Positions 1 to 6,658 of a DNA stretch of 10,073 nt are shown piece by piece. The position numbers and the translations under genes were made by a program. The stretch covers positions 1 to 10,073 of the forward strand of contig CAZUAH010000512.1 of the NCBI GenBank assembly GCA_964617665.1, written 5' to 3'. Source of the DNA: JADHUC01 sp964617665 (GTDB taxonomy: Bacteria > Planctomycetota > Planctomycetia > Pirellulales > Pirellulaceae). Positions within the stretch are counted from its first letter, which is position 1; every line of letters begins with the position of its first letter. Below the pieces are notes generated by a model. The model ran no database searches, was not told the origin of the DNA, and saw nothing but the letters and a program-made list of their open reading frames with translations.

Positions 1-15
1 GTTCGGAGGGAGGGG

Positions 16-37
16 AGACCGGGTACTCAACCGGTCT
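16..37. repeat. Small hairpin, possible terminator of an upstream gene
   Basis: AGACCGG (16-22) and CCGGTCT (31-37) form a perfect 7-bp stem around a 9-nt loop, followed by TTC. Outer bases (AGGGG at 11-15 and CCCCT further right) could extend the pairing imperfectly. It could be a weak intrinsic terminator for a gene left of the window, but the following T-run is only three to four bases, so this is uncertain. It may equally be part of the repeat-rich character of the region. Confidence 0.3.
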
Positions 38-152
38 TTCCTACCCCTATCGGGTGAAATTGGCTTTCTCTTGATTTTGAAATGCGCTCATGCCCAGTTG
101 TGCGCTACCAAGATAGTTAGACAAGTCGCAAGAAGAAATGCACCAGCGGTCG

Positions 153-205
153 GGGACTGTCCCGATTTTCGCGCAGCCTTTGCCGAGCGAAAATGGGACT
201 GTCCC
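153..205. repeat. REP-like hairpin with two GGGACTGTCCC cores
   Basis: GGGACTGTCCC occurs at 153-163 and again at 195-205. Each copy is itself a near-palindrome, and the two also pair with each other. ATTTTCGC (165-172) pairs with GCGAAAAT (187-194) around a 14-nt loop, G164 bulges out, and the cores then pair with one T-T mismatch. This gives a stem of about 18 pairs. From memory, GGGACTGTCCC-type palindromes are dispersed in planctomycete intergenic DNA and belong to the class of repeats mobilised by IS200-like REP-associated tyrosine transposases. No such transposase lies in this window, so mobility would need an enzyme elsewhere. Confidence 0.6.
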
Positions 206-456
206 AATCAAGCGTTCACTGTTTTCCGCGACTTGCCTTACAAGGCCACTTCGTTATATGCGAAGTTATCTCCCCGCAGCAACGAATAGCGGCCCAATTC
301 ATCCCCCCCCAAGAAAACACCTGCCGCCTTGCGTGGCTCAGCCACCGGATTCGGTCAAGTGCGTCAGTCTCAAGGATGTCGTGTGCCACGAGCGGTTGGG
401 CGCTACTCAAAAACATGAACGGCGGGCGGCGTGAGCCGTGACGCGAAGCCCGGCGA

Positions 457-517
457 GTTCCGGCACAACCGAGAAGACGTTTGAGCAGGTGAAACGTTTT
501 CTCGGATGTGCCAGAAT
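457..517. repeat. Near-perfect 61-bp palindrome (MITE-like or structured element)
   Basis: Bases 457-482 pair with 492-517 around a 9-nt loop (GAGCAGGTG, 483-491). The inner 14 positions, CCGAGAAGACGTTT against AAACGTTTTCTCGG, pair fully with one G-T wobble. An A-A mismatch (468/506) separates this from GGCACA/TGTGCC, and a C-A mismatch (461/513) from GTTC/GAAT. In all 24 of 26 positions pair, two as wobbles. No T-run follows on either strand, so a standard intrinsic terminator is unlikely. A small non-autonomous mobile element or a structured RNA are the alternatives. I see no clear target-site duplication. Confidence 0.55.
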
Positions 518-573
518 ACCACTCATTCAGTGATGCCTGTGTTCGATCTGGGTGTATTGCGCACCAATTTGTG

Positions 574-703
574 GGCCGGACCGAGCAAACCGTGTAACTG
601 CCGGAACTTCGGCCTCTTCTATTCGCGTTGTTCACCGTACAGGTTGTCAAAACAACTGAGCTGGTCTGCGCTGTTCCGGCAAGGACTCGGCCTCGGTCCG
701 GCC
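574..703. repeat. Nested three-stem inverted repeat
   Basis: Three stems nest symmetrically. The outer stem is a perfect 12-bp match of GGCCGGACCGAG (574-585) with CTCGGTCCGGCC (692-703). The middle stem is GCCGGAAC (600-607) with GTTCCGGC (673-680). The inner stem is GTTGT (643-647) with ACAAC (652-656) around a CAAA loop. Internal loops of 14 and 11 bases separate the outer and middle stems. The shape fits a small non-autonomous element with terminal inverted repeats or a folded transcript; the sequence alone does not decide. Confidence 0.4.
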
Positions 704-865
704 TACGCGGTACTCCGTGGTTCCAAGAGCGGAATCTGGCCCGCCCGCCGGTTTTCTTGTTTCGTTTTCGTGCCGTCGGGGTATCTGGTTGAGAAGGACC
801 TTGTCGCAGGCTCCCCTGCAAAAGGTGTGGCCTGAACTGCCTATCCCCGTATTTCGGAATTCGAC

Positions 866-870
866 AGGAG
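866..870 (+). promoter_or_regulatory. Ribosome-binding site deciding the 878 start
   Basis: AGGAG lies seven bases before the ATG at 878. It favours this start over the overlapping ATG at 871 in another frame, whose product has no domain pattern. Confidence 0.7.
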
Positions 871-877
871 TTGAACC

Positions 878-2398
878 ATGCTATCAGCACAACGCACCTT
901 TCGGTCGTCACTTCCGCCGAGGAATGCCTTCGTACACCCGCCAGCGATCCTGTTGTTCTGTATGGGGCTATTCGCGCTCATCGCGACAGGCACGCTGGGT
1001 TATTGTCAGTCCGGTTCTGCCGACAAAACGCGAGTCGTATCCCCAAAGGAGTTCCCCATCCCCGAGGGCGCCCGGGAATTGGAGATCGACGAGCACAAAC
1101 AGGAAATCCGGTTCCAGACTGAGACGCCGATTGATGCCACGGCCAAGTTCTTTCAAGCAAGAATGAAAGAGCTGGATTGGACGCCAACGTTCGAGCAGGT
1201 GGCGAGTATCTTTGCGAACTTGTACTACAAGAAGGATGGAAAGAACATCAAGATACGGGTCAAAAAGAAGAACATCTTCAAGCCCACGGTCAGCGTCACA
1301 ATTCTGGGTGACGGTCTTGCGTGGAAGGGCGGGCCAGCGGCGGGAGACGCACCGAAACGCCGCGAGAGGACGAAGAGTACTGAGCAACCGGTTGCCCAGC
1401 GCAAGCCGGAAAAGACCTCGCCCGCCAAGGTCGTCATCGGGATCAGAGGTTTCGACTTTCCCTTGTTGGACACTCAACAGGCAGATCGCGACGGCAGTTT
1501 GGAATTGATAACGTTCAGAAGTCGCAAATCGGTCGCGGCAAACCTTGCCTACTTCGACAAGGTGTTGGCAGACAAGGGGTTTCGGCAATCGCAAGCGAAG
1601 AAGTACGGCGACGTGCAGACGGCGCGATACGAAAAGCAAGACGACTACATTCGAGTGGGATTATGGCCGCACGCGTTTTCTGACCATACCGGTTCGCATC
1701 AAGGGGCCAAGGGAGCGGTCGAGGGTACAGGAGTGATCTGGTCCGACTCGGAACCGTCGGGCAACGTGCTGGAGCGTCAGGTAAGGCACGCGGAACGCTT
1801 TTTTGGCAAATTCTCCGAAGAACGGCGGAACGCGGCGATGATGGTCCTTCACTTGAAACGCGAATCGGCCTTCTGGCCTGAAGGAGAAATGCCGGATTGG
1901 GCACGCGTTCCAGGGCGTGGGCCCGACGGCCATCACGGCGCGAACGTGTCGCAACCGACCGAGGATGCAACGGCCAAGCCGGCTGATACAGTCAAAGCCT
2001 CCATAACGGTCAACAAGAAACTGTACAATCTGAAGTACGGCATCGCATTTCACGGTCACTGGTTCGACGAAAAAGTGCCCATGGTGCTATTCTGCGAGAA
2101 GCAGATCTCCGTCCAGAAACTGCGAGCGGCGGTGAGTGGTGGGTTTGACTCCCAGGAGTTGTATTTCTTAGAGCAAGATCGTTATCTCTTGTTGCGATGT
2201 GCGTCCGCCGACAGCCCCACCGTGAGCGGCGGGATGGACAATCTGTCGATCAGTTCGTCGAACGACGTGGCCGCGGAAATAAAGGTCGCGGGCAAGCGCA
2301 TCGCAGGCAAAGTCAGTACAACCAAGCCGGAGTCGTCCGGGCCCTTTACCTTCAACTACAAGATGGAATTTGCCCTGCCAATCACGGCATTCGATTGA
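878..2398 (+). CDS. Exported protein with two related small domains and a distinct C-terminal domain (function unknown)
   Basis: A 506-residue protein. The ATG at 878 is supported by AGGAG at 866-870, seven bases upstream. Residues 22-42 form one hydrophobic segment after a basic N-terminus, so it is exported or membrane-anchored; LGYC at 40-43 is not a good lipobox. Residues about 59-148 begin with FPIPEGARELE and go through a helix containing ATAKFFQARMKELDW to a basic beta-rich stretch. Residues about 193-267 (FDFPLLDTQ, then VAANLAYFDKVLADKGF) look like a second divergent copy. I recall this 'FPVPEGA / FYR..M...GW' pattern from secreted planctomycete proteins of unknown function. Residues about 371-506 form a separate domain ending in a strand-rich segment (NLSISSSNDV, FNYKMEFALPI) that I also recall from planctomycetes. 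A low-complexity linker lies at 149-184; residues 270-365 are unrecognised. The gene is alone on this strand and converges on the minus-strand block. A binding or scaffold role is possible, but no catalytic motif is visible. Confidence 0.85.
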   Translation: MLSAQRTFRSSLPPRNAFVHPPAILLFCMGLFALIATGTLGYCQSGSADKTRVVSPKEFPIPEGARELEIDEHKQEIRFQTETPIDATAKFFQARMKELDWTPTFEQVASIFANLYYKKDGKNIKIRVKKKNIFKPTVSVTILGDGLAWKGGPAAGDAPKRRERTKSTEQPVAQRKPEKTSPAKVVIGIRGFDFPLLDTQQADRDGSLELITFRSRKSVAANLAYFDKVLADKGFRQSQAKKYGDVQTARYEKQDDYIRVGLWPHAFSDHTGSHQGAKGAVEGTGVIWSDSEPSGNVLERQVRHAERFFGKFSEERRNAAMMVLHLKRESAFWPEGEMPDWARVPGRGPDGHHGANVSQPTEDATAKPADTVKASITVNKKLYNLKYGIAFHGHWFDEKVPMVLFCEKQISVQKLRAAVSGGFDSQELYFLEQDRYLLLRCASADSPTVSGGMDNLSISSSNDVAAEIKVAGKRIAGKVSTTKPESSGPFTFNYKMEFALPITAFD

Positions 2399-2640
2399 GG
2401 GCCAGGCAACAGAGGAGCCGGCACCGGAGGCGGGGGACGGCGCGCCGGTGGGTTATGGGGTTGTTCTGCTTCAACGGCTTCGCTTTGGGCACTGCCGTCC
2501 GCGCCGAGCACGTGAGATGCAACGAACTGAGAAGCGGCAACACCAGTTGGCGCGGCCACTGCCTGCTTGAGGAATCTTCTCCTAGCACTGTTGGTCAATA
2601 TCAAAGCGAAAATCCTGAGCCGCTCCGGGCAATTCCTCAT
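2356..2640 (-). pseudogene. Remnant of a Tat-exported protein gene (oxidoreductase-type leader only)
   Basis: The minus-strand frame from 2640 encodes 94 residues. Residues 17-46 are a classic twin-arginine leader: TNSARRRFLKQA, then a mildly hydrophobic Ala/Gly/Val stretch, then ASHVLGADG as a cleavage region. Planctomycete Gfo/Idh/MocA-family oxidoreductases very often begin in this way. The expected Rossmann start (a GxGxxG-type strand soon after the leader) is absent. The frame instead becomes proline-rich and stops at 2356, inside the 3' end of the convergent gene. The first ATG (2640) overlaps the stop of the NHL-propeller gene as ATGA, the usual sign of translational coupling; a TTG at 2598, which would give TNSARRRFLK at the very start, is an alternative. 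I read this as a gene truncated by deletion or replacement. Assigning the lost body to Gfo/Idh/MocA is inference from the leader only. Confidence 0.55.
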
Positions 2641-5390
2641 TTCCTGGGAATTGCGGCTTCGCGGCTCACGCGGTAGGCCATTCTGACCTGAGCGATCCGC
2701 CGCAAGTCTTTGTCGCTGACATAGACGCTATCGCCGGACGCGGCCACACAGTAAATCAGGCGGAATCCAAGGTCCCGCGCGTTACCGTCGGGTCTGGGCT
2801 TTGTTTGGGCGTTGCCCCACCGCCCAAACCTGGCGATCATGTTGCCTGCCGTATCCAAGATTTTCACCATATGGAGATCCACGTCGGCGACGTAGATCCG
2901 ATCGGCTGCGTCGATGGCCACGTGCACGTCCGGCCAATCGCAATAGCAGCCGCCGCCATTGTTGCAGGATCCACCGCGGTGAGCCCACTGCTCGGCTTCC
3001 GTGTTGCGGCTGCCGCCCTGTGCATCCATCTTGACCAGATTCGTGAACCCGGACTGAGTTATAATCCGCTCGCCTCCGCGACGCAGGGCACGTCCGTAAG
3101 ACTTATCGCCGATGGCTGCAGCGAAGTTGTGCACGACGTTATTCCAGTTCGTGAGTGGCAACTCGAGGGCGTAAAAGAATCCACGCGAATCCATCGTCGC
3201 TCCCCCGCCGGTGTTGAATAATTCGCAGACGGCTTCATCTGCTATCCGGCCATCCACGTCATACTTGCGAATGACGCCCGCGCATGGGACCTTGTCCGAA
3301 GGGGTTGCCTTGTGCCAGCGTTGATCTCGCGCCGCATCCCGTACATACAGGTTGCCGTCGGTGTCCAGCCCGACAAACACCCCGCCATATGTCTTTGCCC
3401 ATGGGTAGTACGCACTTTCTCGTCCGGCCAGCGACTTCTCGCGCTCCGCGAGTTGATCGCCGGTATATACCGACTCCAGGCGGAACGGCAGGCGTTTCAA
3501 CGTGTGCAAGTCGAGGCAGAGGAATCCACTTTCCTCCAGCCGCATCTTGCTGTAAGCACCGTTCTCTCCCAGCGAATAGGAGATCAGCATCCGTTGATTC
3601 CGGTTGTCGGCAAGCATGGATGTAGGAGCGCCCTGCAACGGCGTCTCTTGCCACTCGCTGACTGACTCGTCGGTGCGGACGAGGCATTCTCGGTCTCGGT
3701 CGTGAACGTAGAGCTTGCCCTTGGCATCGGCCGCGATGTTCCAGGGGTAGAGAAATGTCCTTGGGCGTACTCCGCCAGAGCTGCGGGTCTCACCTGCGCG
3801 GTTGCCCATATCGGTGATCCGCGTCAGGGTTGCCGGCCCGCTTCCCATGGAAATCCAGAGGAGCGTGGGGGAGGCGTGTCGATCGACGGCTAGGTGAGCG
3901 GCGGCGGCATCCAACTCGGCAATCCAGGTAACCGCTGGCTGGATCAGGTCGCCCTCGCATTTGGCCAAGAACGCCTTGTCTGACTGATCACGAAAGACAC
4001 CCAGCAAATAGAAGCCGCTCGCCGACCAGGCGATGCCGCGGAGATCCTGGAAATCCCGCTGTTTCCCTCCGACTCGCAGCCCGGAAACCTCGCCGACATA
4101 GCGGCCGTTGGCTTCGTAGATCTTCACTCTCCGGGGCCAACCGTCGACCACCAGGATACGCCCGGCGGGATCCACGGTCAGGTCTGCCAGGTCGACAAAG
4201 TGATTGTCGTCGTCGCACGCCTTGTCCGGTTCCCCGCGGCCAGATCGGGCCGCGGGTTGCACCGTCTGAGTTACGCCGAGATAAGCGCTTCGTTCGGCGA
4301 GGCGATCCTTCCCGTTGTATTCGAAATCGGCCTGAAGCTCCTCGGTCTTCAAATTCACCTTGCGGATCGTTCCCGGCGCCTTGGGATCACTCAGGGCCTT
4401 CAGCGTGGGAGGGTAGGTGCCTGTGCACCGCGGCGCAGTGGACGTGACGATGTAGCCAAAGCCCTTGTCGTCGATGGCAAAGGGGCCGATCGAGTACATC
4501 AGCGGAAGCGTCTCCAGCAGCCAGAAGTGATCCATATGCGTGGTAAAGAGACGAAACAGCTCTCCCCGGCCGGCCCAGCGTGGGTAACCGGTTGCGGATT
4601 CGGCAACATAAACGGTTCCGTCGTCGGCGATGCACATCGGCATCGGAATCGACGCGTCCGCGCGATAAGGTACAAAAGTGGGCCAGGAGCGAGGCCGATG
4701 CGGAATCGGTTCGCCCTCGTACCACGTCACGTACGGCCAAACTTCTTCGATCTGCTTGCCCGTCGCCGCCAATGCATCGGGACTCGAAGGGTAGACCATA
4801 TCCAGATACTCGCCTTCGCGGCTGAACCGCAGTATTTCCGGATCCGATTTTCGCCCGGCTGCGAGCTGAACGTAGACGCGACCTTGCGGGTCGACTTCCA
4901 GCCCAATGATGCGCTTCTGAAGCTGTGCTGGATCGTACCCGATGAAACGTGCGAAACGCGGGACCAGCCCGACCGATAGCTGAACGCTACATTCGCGAGA
5001 CGCGTCTTTGCCTTCCGAGTCCTTGCCATCCCAGGCGACTGTTTGCCGCAACGAGTCCTTCTGAAACGGTTCCGGCGCGTTGGGCCCCAGAAGCCCGCAG
5101 CCAAGCGTACGAATAGTAGTCCCTTGAGCGTCGACGATGCGCAGCAGCACATCGTCGTAGTTATCCAACTCGAAACAGATCAGCCAATTGCCTCCATCCG
5201 AAGCGATTCTCGGCCCCTCGACAATAACCGCGGGGCGCCGGGGGCAGGAGTCGGCGTCCAGGATGATTCGCCTTGCTTCAAAGAGGACCCGCCCTTGGGC
5301 ATCGGTCAAGGCTTCGCGGCTCTCGAGTGGAGAGGGCGGCTGAGCCTGCCCGAAGAGAAACCCGGCAAGCAGAAGACTCGTGACGGCCAT
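2637..5390 (-). CDS. Large secreted NHL-repeat beta-propeller protein with N-terminal FlgD-type Ig-like domain
   Basis: A 917-residue protein whose ATG at 5390 is preceded by GGAGA (5402-5398, minus strand) seven bases upstream. Residues 1-16 are a short hydrophobic signal peptide ending near FGQAQ. Residues about 65-140 resemble a FlgD-like Ig domain: ICFELDNYDDVLLRIVD, then TVAWDGKDSEGKDA. The rest contains many NHL-type blades with the 'D..GR.YV.D' signature: VDPQGRVYV (167-174), ADDGTVYVAE (255-264), VDPAGRILVVD (406-416), ADAKGKLYVHD (554-564), LDTDGNLYVRD (675-685) and DAADRIYVADVDLHMVKILD (827-846). A cysteine-rich motif, CNNGGGCYC (809-817), precedes the last blades; a similar Cys cluster is familiar from planctomycete members. 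Such proteins are thought to bind ligands or act as scaffolds; no enzymatic residues are evident. A 9-bp perfect hairpin (4233-4241 with 4248-4256) falls in the segment coding for QPAARSGRGEP. The gene overlaps the downstream Tat remnant by ATGA. Confidence 0.88.
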   Translation of the reverse strand: MAVTSLLLAGFLFGQAQPPSPLESREALTDAQGRVLFEARRIILDADSCPRRPAVIVEGPRIASDGGNWLICFELDNYDDVLLRIVDAQGTTIRTLGCGLLGPNAPEPFQKDSLRQTVAWDGKDSEGKDASRECSVQLSVGLVPRFARFIGYDPAQLQKRIIGLEVDPQGRVYVQLAAGRKSDPEILRFSREGEYLDMVYPSSPDALAATGKQIEEVWPYVTWYEGEPIPHRPRSWPTFVPYRADASIPMPMCIADDGTVYVAESATGYPRWAGRGELFRLFTTHMDHFWLLETLPLMYSIGPFAIDDKGFGYIVTSTAPRCTGTYPPTLKALSDPKAPGTIRKVNLKTEELQADFEYNGKDRLAERSAYLGVTQTVQPAARSGRGEPDKACDDDNHFVDLADLTVDPAGRILVVDGWPRRVKIYEANGRYVGEVSGLRVGGKQRDFQDLRGIAWSASGFYLLGVFRDQSDKAFLAKCEGDLIQPAVTWIAELDAAAAHLAVDRHASPTLLWISMGSGPATLTRITDMGNRAGETRSSGGVRPRTFLYPWNIAADAKGKLYVHDRDRECLVRTDESVSEWQETPLQGAPTSMLADNRNQRMLISYSLGENGAYSKMRLEESGFLCLDLHTLKRLPFRLESVYTGDQLAEREKSLAGRESAYYPWAKTYGGVFVGLDTDGNLYVRDAARDQRWHKATPSDKVPCAGVIRKYDVDGRIADEAVCELFNTGGGATMDSRGFFYALELPLTNWNNVVHNFAAAIGDKSYGRALRRGGERIITQSGFTNLVKMDAQGGSRNTEAEQWAHRGGSCNNGGGCYCDWPDVHVAIDAADRIYVADVDLHMVKILDTAGNMIARFGRWGNAQTKPRPDGNARDLGFRLIYCVAASGDSVYVSDKDLRRIAQVRMAYRVSREAAIPRK

Positions 5391-5654
5391 GCTTTCATCT
5401 CCAGTCCGGTCGGTTTGATGGTCTGATTTGCTGAACTGCCGAGTTCCACCCGCGCACGCGACGTTCTTCGAGTTCCTTCTAACGCTGGATATCCTTGGGG
5501 TGCTTGGAAAACTTGCCTGTTAGTTGCTGCATGGATGTGATCGTTTCGTTCACCGGCCGCTCGCCGGGACCAACTTCAGAAACGTCCCGCTGCCTGCCCC
5601 TCAACCATCTTCTTCGGGTGCACATCGCGGAAACGAACTATTCGAGTAGCACAT
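5391..5654. other. Intergenic gap with one doubtful 48-codon minus-strand ORF
   Basis: This gap separates two minus-strand genes. It carries the ribosome-binding site of the NHL-propeller gene at its left edge. A minus-strand ORF runs from ATG at 5625 to TAG at 5479 and encodes 48 residues, the last part reading TSMQQLTGKFSKHPKDIQR. It has no ribosome-binding site and matches nothing I recognise; it may be chance or the tail of a lost gene. No terminator-like hairpin with a T-run was seen. Confidence 0.3.
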
Positions 5655-6482
5655 CTAGCGTTGCGTGAGTCCAATCGCCGATTTCTTGTCATGCGACATG
5701 AACAAGAAGATGGGTTGACCAGTCTTCAGATCGCTGAGCCTGATTTCACGACCCTCGGTGCTGATGATGGCTTTCGGCTCGACGGGAATCGTCTGCGTGC
5801 CGCCTGCTGAACCTCCTTCCCCGCCGCGCGACTCGACCGTGATGACGCACTCGTCGGCATTGACTTTCAGCAGCCGACCCTGAAGCCATCCCGCGCGCTG
5901 CTTTTGCATGCGGGACGCAGCGAACTCTTCCAAGGATATAGCGCCATCGCGATTCAGGTCCTCGGACAGATGATACAGTCTTTCGTTGAGCAACCGCTCG
6001 CCGGTGACTTCGTAATTCCGCATAGCCAGCCGCTCTTCGAACGACACACGATTATCTCCATTCCTGTCGTACGTCCGAAACATCTTCTGATACTTTGAAA
6101 GCTGAGCGCTGCTTAGTCGCGGGCCAGGGGCTTCGCTTCGAGTGGCTGGTTCGCCTTCACGCCGGCCATCCCCTTGGCGAGTGTGTCCAGCGTCACGAGC
6201 CAACTGCACGGCGCGTCGCAAATCCGCCACTTCACGTTGCAGGTCCCGGATCATCTTGAAGAGAGCTTCTTCCCGCTCTGTTTGTGGGCGGAAACCCTCC
6301 AATGCTCGCCCACCGTCCCCTCCGCCATGACGTCGCTGGCCTTCGCCTTCAGCCGAACGCCGCACACCCTCACGTTCGTCGTCTCCGGCGATGGCTCGAG
6401 CAGGCAACCATTCACCCGCAACGCCGAGTGTCGCAACGACGAACAGCGTAGTCACAACGAACTTGGATCGGATTAAGGACAT
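5655..6482 (-). CDS. Exported EF-hand protein with coiled coil and C-terminal beta domain
   Basis: A 275-residue protein. Residues 1-32 form a signal peptide (basic start, hydrophobic VVTTLFVVATLGVAG, cleavage near ARAIA). Residues 33-66 are charged, Gly/Arg-rich and probably disordered. Residues 68-97 (TEREEALFKMIRDLQREVADL) look like a short coiled coil. Two EF-hand loops follow: DRNGDNRVSFEE at 139-150 (D139, N141, D143, S147, E150) and DLNRDGAISLEE at 175-186 (D175, N177, D179, S183, E186). Both keep the Ca2+-ligand positions. Residues about 198-275 form a beta-rich domain of the kind 'G.L..V..D..VITVES...IPV...I...G.EI.LSDLKTGQPI', resembling small OB-like domains in which the first strand pair is followed by a 'DLK.G' turn. 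GGGAG (6493-6497, minus strand) lies ten bases before the ATG. The stop codon is TAG. Likely a calcium-responsive extracytoplasmic protein; its partner is unknown. Confidence 0.87.
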   Translation of the reverse strand: MSLIRSKFVVTTLFVVATLGVAGEWLPARAIAGDDEREGVRRSAEGEGQRRHGGGDGGRALEGFRPQTEREEALFKMIRDLQREVADLRRAVQLARDAGHTRQGDGRREGEPATRSEAPGPRLSSAQLSKYQKMFRTYDRNGDNRVSFEERLAMRNYEVTGERLLNERLYHLSEDLNRDGAISLEEFAASRMQKQRAGWLQGRLLKVNADECVITVESRGGEGGSAGGTQTIPVEPKAIISTEGREIRLSDLKTGQPIFLFMSHDKKSAIGLTQR

Positions 6483-6555
6483 GGCTTGATAACTCCCAAT
6501 GGCCAGAGTAGTCAGTAAGACCGCAAGAAGAATCTAAAGGACGTCTCGTCAAGCA

Positions 6556-6585
6556 GTGCCAGTATACAAACTTCACACATGGCAC
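6556..6585 (-). promoter_or_regulatory. Possible promoter with inverted repeat upstream of the EF-hand gene
   Basis: On the minus strand TATACT (6566-6561) matches a -10 hexamer in five of six positions, about 80 bases before the EF-hand start. It lies at the edge of a 6-bp inverted repeat, GTGCCA (6556-6561) with TGGCAC (6580-6585), which could be an operator half-site pair. The matching -35 region is poor (CATCGT at a 17-base spacing), so this is only a suggestion. Confidence 0.2.
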
Positions 6586-6658
6586 GATGATCCTCAGTGG
6601 CAAATCGAGAACTTTGGCGGCAATCTTTGCCCTTTTCTGAAAGTACTGACAATTGCTT

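Larger units (their letters stand above)
1..877. other. Gene-free, palindrome-rich intergenic region
   Basis: No convincing gene is seen in these 877 bases. Several open frames exist, the longest on the minus strand from 911 to 216, but their translations are rich in R, S, C and W with no domain-like pattern, and they run through the palindromes described separately. What the region does hold is four inverted-repeat structures within about 700 bases (near 16-37, 153-205, 457-517 and 574-703). The last part, 704-877, shows only the ribosome-binding site of the next gene. A promoter for that gene must lie here or further upstream, but I could not pick a convincing -35/-10 pair. Confidence 0.6.

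Noticed and set aside
1..877. CRISPR array or RNA gene in the repeat-rich region
   Set aside because: The palindromes differ from one another and have no regular spacing, and no tRNA or rRNA pattern was seen.
216..911. Long minus-strand ORF (231 codons) across the intergenic region
   Set aside because: Its translation is Arg/Ser/Cys/Trp-rich with no domain pattern, it runs through two palindromes, and it overlaps the start of the plus-strand gene at 878.
4200..4979. Plus-strand ORF of 259 codons
   Set aside because: It is antisense to the NHL-propeller gene, whose translation has clear repeats; this frame has none and is open because of GC-rich codon use.
5479..5625. 48-codon minus-strand ORF between the EF-hand and NHL genes
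   Set aside because: No ribosome-binding site and no recognisable family; kept only as a note in the intergenic entry.
6545..6562. Sigma-54-like promoter on the minus strand (TGGCAC followed by TTGAC)
   Set aside because: The spacing between the GG and GC elements is wrong and the GC doublet is missing.
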